Part shown: positions 62,043 to 64,000 of the stretch, piece after piece | Layout of the letters: each line of letters opens with the position of its first letter | Numbering within the stretch: the stretch's first letter is position 1 | Source: Streptomyces hygroscopicus subsp. hygroscopicus | GTDB taxonomy: Bacteria; Actinomycetota; Actinomycetes; Streptomycetales; Streptomycetaceae | Length of the DNA stretch: 64,000 nucleotides | NCBI RefSeq assembly: GCF_030269125.1 | Contig: NZ_BSSM01000013.1 | Location: 62,001 to 126,000, forward strand | Direction of reading: 5' to 3' | The notes under the pieces: generated by a model | Databases searched by the model: none | What the model was told of the DNA's origin: nothing | The model's input: only the letters and a program-made list of their open reading frames with translations | Program-made: the position numbers and the translations under genes

Positions 62043-62321
62043 ATGTCTCGCATCGCGAAGGCAGCGGCCGTGGCCCTCGGCGCCGGTGCCGTGGTGATCA
62101 GCGGGGCCGGGCTGGCCCTGGCCGACGCGGGCGCCAACGGCGCGGCCGTCGGTTCGCCCGGTGCGCTGTCCGGCAACGTGCTCGAGGTTCCGATCGACAT
62201 CCCGGTGAACGTGTGCGGTGACACCGTGAACATCATCGGCCTGCTGGACCCCGCCTTCGGCAACGCCTGCGTCAACCAGGGCGGCACCCTCGAACAGCCC
62301 GTCAGCGGCTACGGCCGCTGA
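62043..62321 (+). CDS. chpG: Short chaplin
   Basis: 92 residues, ATG at 62043 with AAGGAG upstream. A Sec signal (AAAVALGAGAVVISGAGLALA, cleavage at ALADA) precedes one chaplin domain: GSPGALSGNVLEVPIDIPVN, then VCGDTVNIIGLLDPAFGNAC. Two Cys form the expected disulphide, as in ChpD/F/G/H. It assembles amyloid on aerial hyphae and spores. In S. coelicolor chpG lies next to a tyrosinase operon, which matches this position. The extra tail LEQPVSGYGR after the domain fits a longer short chaplin. Confidence 0.9.
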   Translation: MSRIAKAAAVALGAGAVVISGAGLALADAGANGAAVGSPGALSGNVLEVPIDIPVNVCGDTVNIIGLLDPAFGNACVNQGGTLEQPVSGYGR

Positions 62322-62336
62322 GGCGCCGCCGCGCCC

Positions 62337-62378
62337 CGCGAAGAGCCCCGGCACCTCCGAGCGCCGGGGCTCTTCGCG
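62337..62378. terminator. Bidirectional terminator between chaplin and tyrosinase
   Basis: A 16-bp perfect stem (62337-62352 with 62363-62378) and a 10-nt loop between the two convergent genes. No T-run; strong enough to act on either strand. Confidence 0.9.
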
Positions 62379-62396
62379 ACCGTCGCCGGTACGACC

Positions 62397-63263
62397 TCAC
62401 GCGTACCGGTAGATCCCGCTCACGTCATCCAGCTGGTCCGGGGTCTCGGTCCACGGCGGCAGCTTCTCGTGCCGCGCGACCACCCGGCCGTGCTGCGCGT
62501 CGCCCATGCCGGGCGGTTCGGCCGGCAGATAGCGGTGGCTGCCGTGCGCGCGCTGCCAGCGCTCCCACTGCATGTCGAGGTAGGCGTGGTGCAGCCAGAA
62601 CACCGGGTCGTTGACGGACGCGGCGCCGAGCATCGTCCCGCCGACCCAGCGGTGCACCCGGTTGTGGTTGTGCCAGGAGGCGCTGCCGCTGCCGGTGCCC
62701 CAGCCCTCCAGCTTGTTCCGGAAGCCCTTGGTGACGGTCGAGTCCCAGGGCGGTACGTCGTAGACCGGGTCGTCCAGTGCCCAGCTCACGTCGTCCTTCG
62801 TGGGCAGCTGGATGGGAGAGGCGGCGCGGCCGAGGTCGCGGGTGAGGTAACGGCCGTCGGTGACACCCTCCCTGATGGTCCAGTGACCCGCCGAGTAGGC
62901 GAACGGACCGTCCATCACCTGCTGGTCGGAGCGTCGGCCGTTGCCGCCGAGCAGGTCCTTGGTCCAGGGCGCCGAGGTCGTCGTGCGGTCGCGGGTCCAG
63001 TCCCAGTACGGCACGGTCACCGAGGAGTCGACGCGGCGCAGCGAGTCCTCCAGCTCCAGCAGGAACCGGCGGTGCCAGGGCAGGAAGGAGGGCGCCATGT
63101 GGGCGGTGCGCAGATGGGTCTCGCCGTCGGCGGCGTAGTACGCGATGTGGGTGCGCACGAACTCGTCGTACTCGCCGCGCCTCTTGACCTCCAGCAGGGC
63201 GTTCACGAATCGTTTCCGCTCGGTGGCGGTGAGGGCGCTGACGTTCTTACGCACGTACGCCAT
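62397..63263 (-). CDS. melC2: Tyrosinase (type 3 copper monophenol monooxygenase)
   Basis: 288 residues, ATG at 63263, overlapping the chaperone gene by 17 bp. Copper site A is FVRTHIAYY, HLRTAHMAPSFLPWHRRFLL; site B is SWHNHNRVHRWVGGTML and NDPVFWLHHAYLDMQW. Six His ligands can be placed. No signal peptide: it is exported or matured with the chaperone. It oxidises tyrosine to melanin precursors. Sequence differs from classic MelC2, so it may be the MelD2 type. Confidence 0.94.
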   Translation of the reverse strand: MAYVRKNVSALTATERKRFVNALLEVKRRGEYDEFVRTHIAYYAADGETHLRTAHMAPSFLPWHRRFLLELEDSLRRVDSSVTVPYWDWTRDRTTTSAPWTKDLLGGNGRRSDQQVMDGPFAYSAGHWTIREGVTDGRYLTRDLGRAASPIQLPTKDDVSWALDDPVYDVPPWDSTVTKGFRNKLEGWGTGSGSASWHNHNRVHRWVGGTMLGAASVNDPVFWLHHAYLDMQWERWQRAHGSHRYLPAEPPGMGDAQHGRVVARHEKLPPWTETPDQLDDVSGIYRYA

Positions 63264-63798
63264 GGCGGCCCCCCATGCCCGTCCCGGGCGCCGTTCCCGC
63301 GCCCATGTCCATGTGCACGCCCATGCGGTCCAGCAGGTCCGTGACGCCGTCGGGCAGGGCGCCGTCGAGCGGGCCCGGGGCCAGCTCGCGCAGCCGCTGG
63401 CCGGGACCGAGTTCGTCCACCGCGGCGCGTGCCGCCTCCAGGGGCGTGCGGTACGACGTGTAGTGGTCGACCATGCTGAGCCAGGTGCCGTCGGCCCGCC
63501 GCATCAGATGCAGCGGGCGGCCGTCGACGGTGATCCGCCAGTCGTCCTCGGAGGTGCTGCGCCCCGCCTCCCGAAGCCGGACGCCCTGGATGCGCCGGCC
63601 CCGGTACGTCTCGTCGAAGGAGTCGCCGCCGGCGGCCGGGGGCACCGGCCGGGAGGCGGCGACGACCGGCGCGAGCGCGAGGGCGGCGACGCAGGACAGC
63701 AGCCCCCGCGTCACCCGCCTTCGTCCCGTCCCGGCCGTCGTATCAGCTCTGACCTGCTCTGTCGCGCCCGCCGCCGTTGCGTCGTCGCCGTCGACCAT
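63247..63798 (-). CDS. melC1: Tyrosinase copper-chaperone (MelC1/MelD1 type)
   Basis: 183 residues. The ATG at 63798 has AGGAGA 7 nt upstream; an upstream ATG (63822) is also in frame. A twin-arginine-like signal (GRRRVTRGLLSCVAALALAP) is followed by the family segment FDETYRGRRIQGV and LHLMRRADGTWLSMVDHYTSY. It delivers copper to the tyrosinase and carries it through Tat. The His/Met-rich end (RMGVHMDMGAGTAPGTGMGG) could bind copper. Its 3' end overlaps melC2. Confidence 0.9.
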   Translation of the reverse strand: MVDGDDATAAGATEQVRADTTAGTGRRRVTRGLLSCVAALALAPVVAASRPVPPAAGGDSFDETYRGRRIQGVRLREAGRSTSEDDWRITVDGRPLHLMRRADGTWLSMVDHYTSYRTPLEAARAAVDELGPGQRLRELAPGPLDGALPDGVTDLLDRMGVHMDMGAGTAPGTGMGGRHGVRA

Positions 63799-64000
63799 CG
63801 CACTCTCCTCGTCCGGGGACATGTGTCGAACCCGCTAACGGCGAGGGAGGGGCCGGGTCACCGGCGTACGGCCGAACGGCGCTGACGAGGGAGCCGTGCG
63901 GGTTACCGGGCCGGACCCGGGCCCGGATCGGTGCCGGTCACGGTGCGCGGGCCGGGCGAAGAGCCTCGGGCGCGTCCCGGGTCGGTGCCCGAGTCGTGCT

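Overview
The window is about 73% G+C with strong third-position G/C bias. It looks like chromosomal core DNA of a Streptomyces or close relative. The evidence is a csnR-type chitosan-oligosaccharide operon, a GlnX/GlnH/PknG cluster, a short chaplin beside a tyrosinase operon, a TQXA/LAxTG surface protein, and many GTG/TTG starts. One lower-GC accessory block (about 45.96-53.53 kb) interrupts the core.

Region by region. 0-2.7 kb: an apparent NLR-type signalling module. It has the N-terminus of a P-loop (NACHT/NB-ARC-like) protein, a Crp-family regulator, a class III cyclase-homology protein and a small helical protein. The P-loop, cyclase and helical proteins share a short RHIM/PP-like Q-x-G motif at the expected termini. 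2.7-7.3 kb: a secreted serine hydrolase, a Tat-exported phosphoesterase, and an ECF sigma factor with its membrane partner. 7.6-18.5 kb: metabolism (asd, pepN, malQ), an rRNA methyltransferase behind a leader-peptide/attenuator region, a TetR-controlled FAD monooxygenase with clear operators, and a cytidine-deaminase-like gene. 18.6-23.4 kb: PadR + ABC exporter, HNH nuclease, MscS channel.

23.6-30.4 kb: ROK regulator, ABC importer, GH4 glycosidase and sugar kinase, matching csnR-EFGHK in order and in operator sequence. 30.6-41.6 kb: one long signalling operon, GlnX, GlnH, a coiled-coil protein, PknG, a zinc-ribbon PP2C phosphatase, a vWA protein and a zinc-ribbon/FHA protein. 41.6-45.9 kb: PCMT-like methyltransferase, truncated haemoglobin, thioesterase and ettA.

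45.96-53.53 kb: the accessory block, bracketed by a direct repeat that is identical over about 130 bp. It carries two GntR regulators, small AICE-type proteins, a broken IS481 transposase, two lipoproteins and decayed repeats, but no intact integrase. Its right edge abuts an 18-codon stub of a phosphoesterase gene. 53.8-64 kb: thioester/LAxTG surface protein, ssb, two dynamin-like GTPases, tRNA-Arg(TCT) with the frameshifted C-terminus of a tyrosine integrase beside it, a hydroxyacid dehydrogenase, a chaplin, and a tyrosinase with its copper chaperone.

Names come from recognised motifs and gene order only; no database search was possible.
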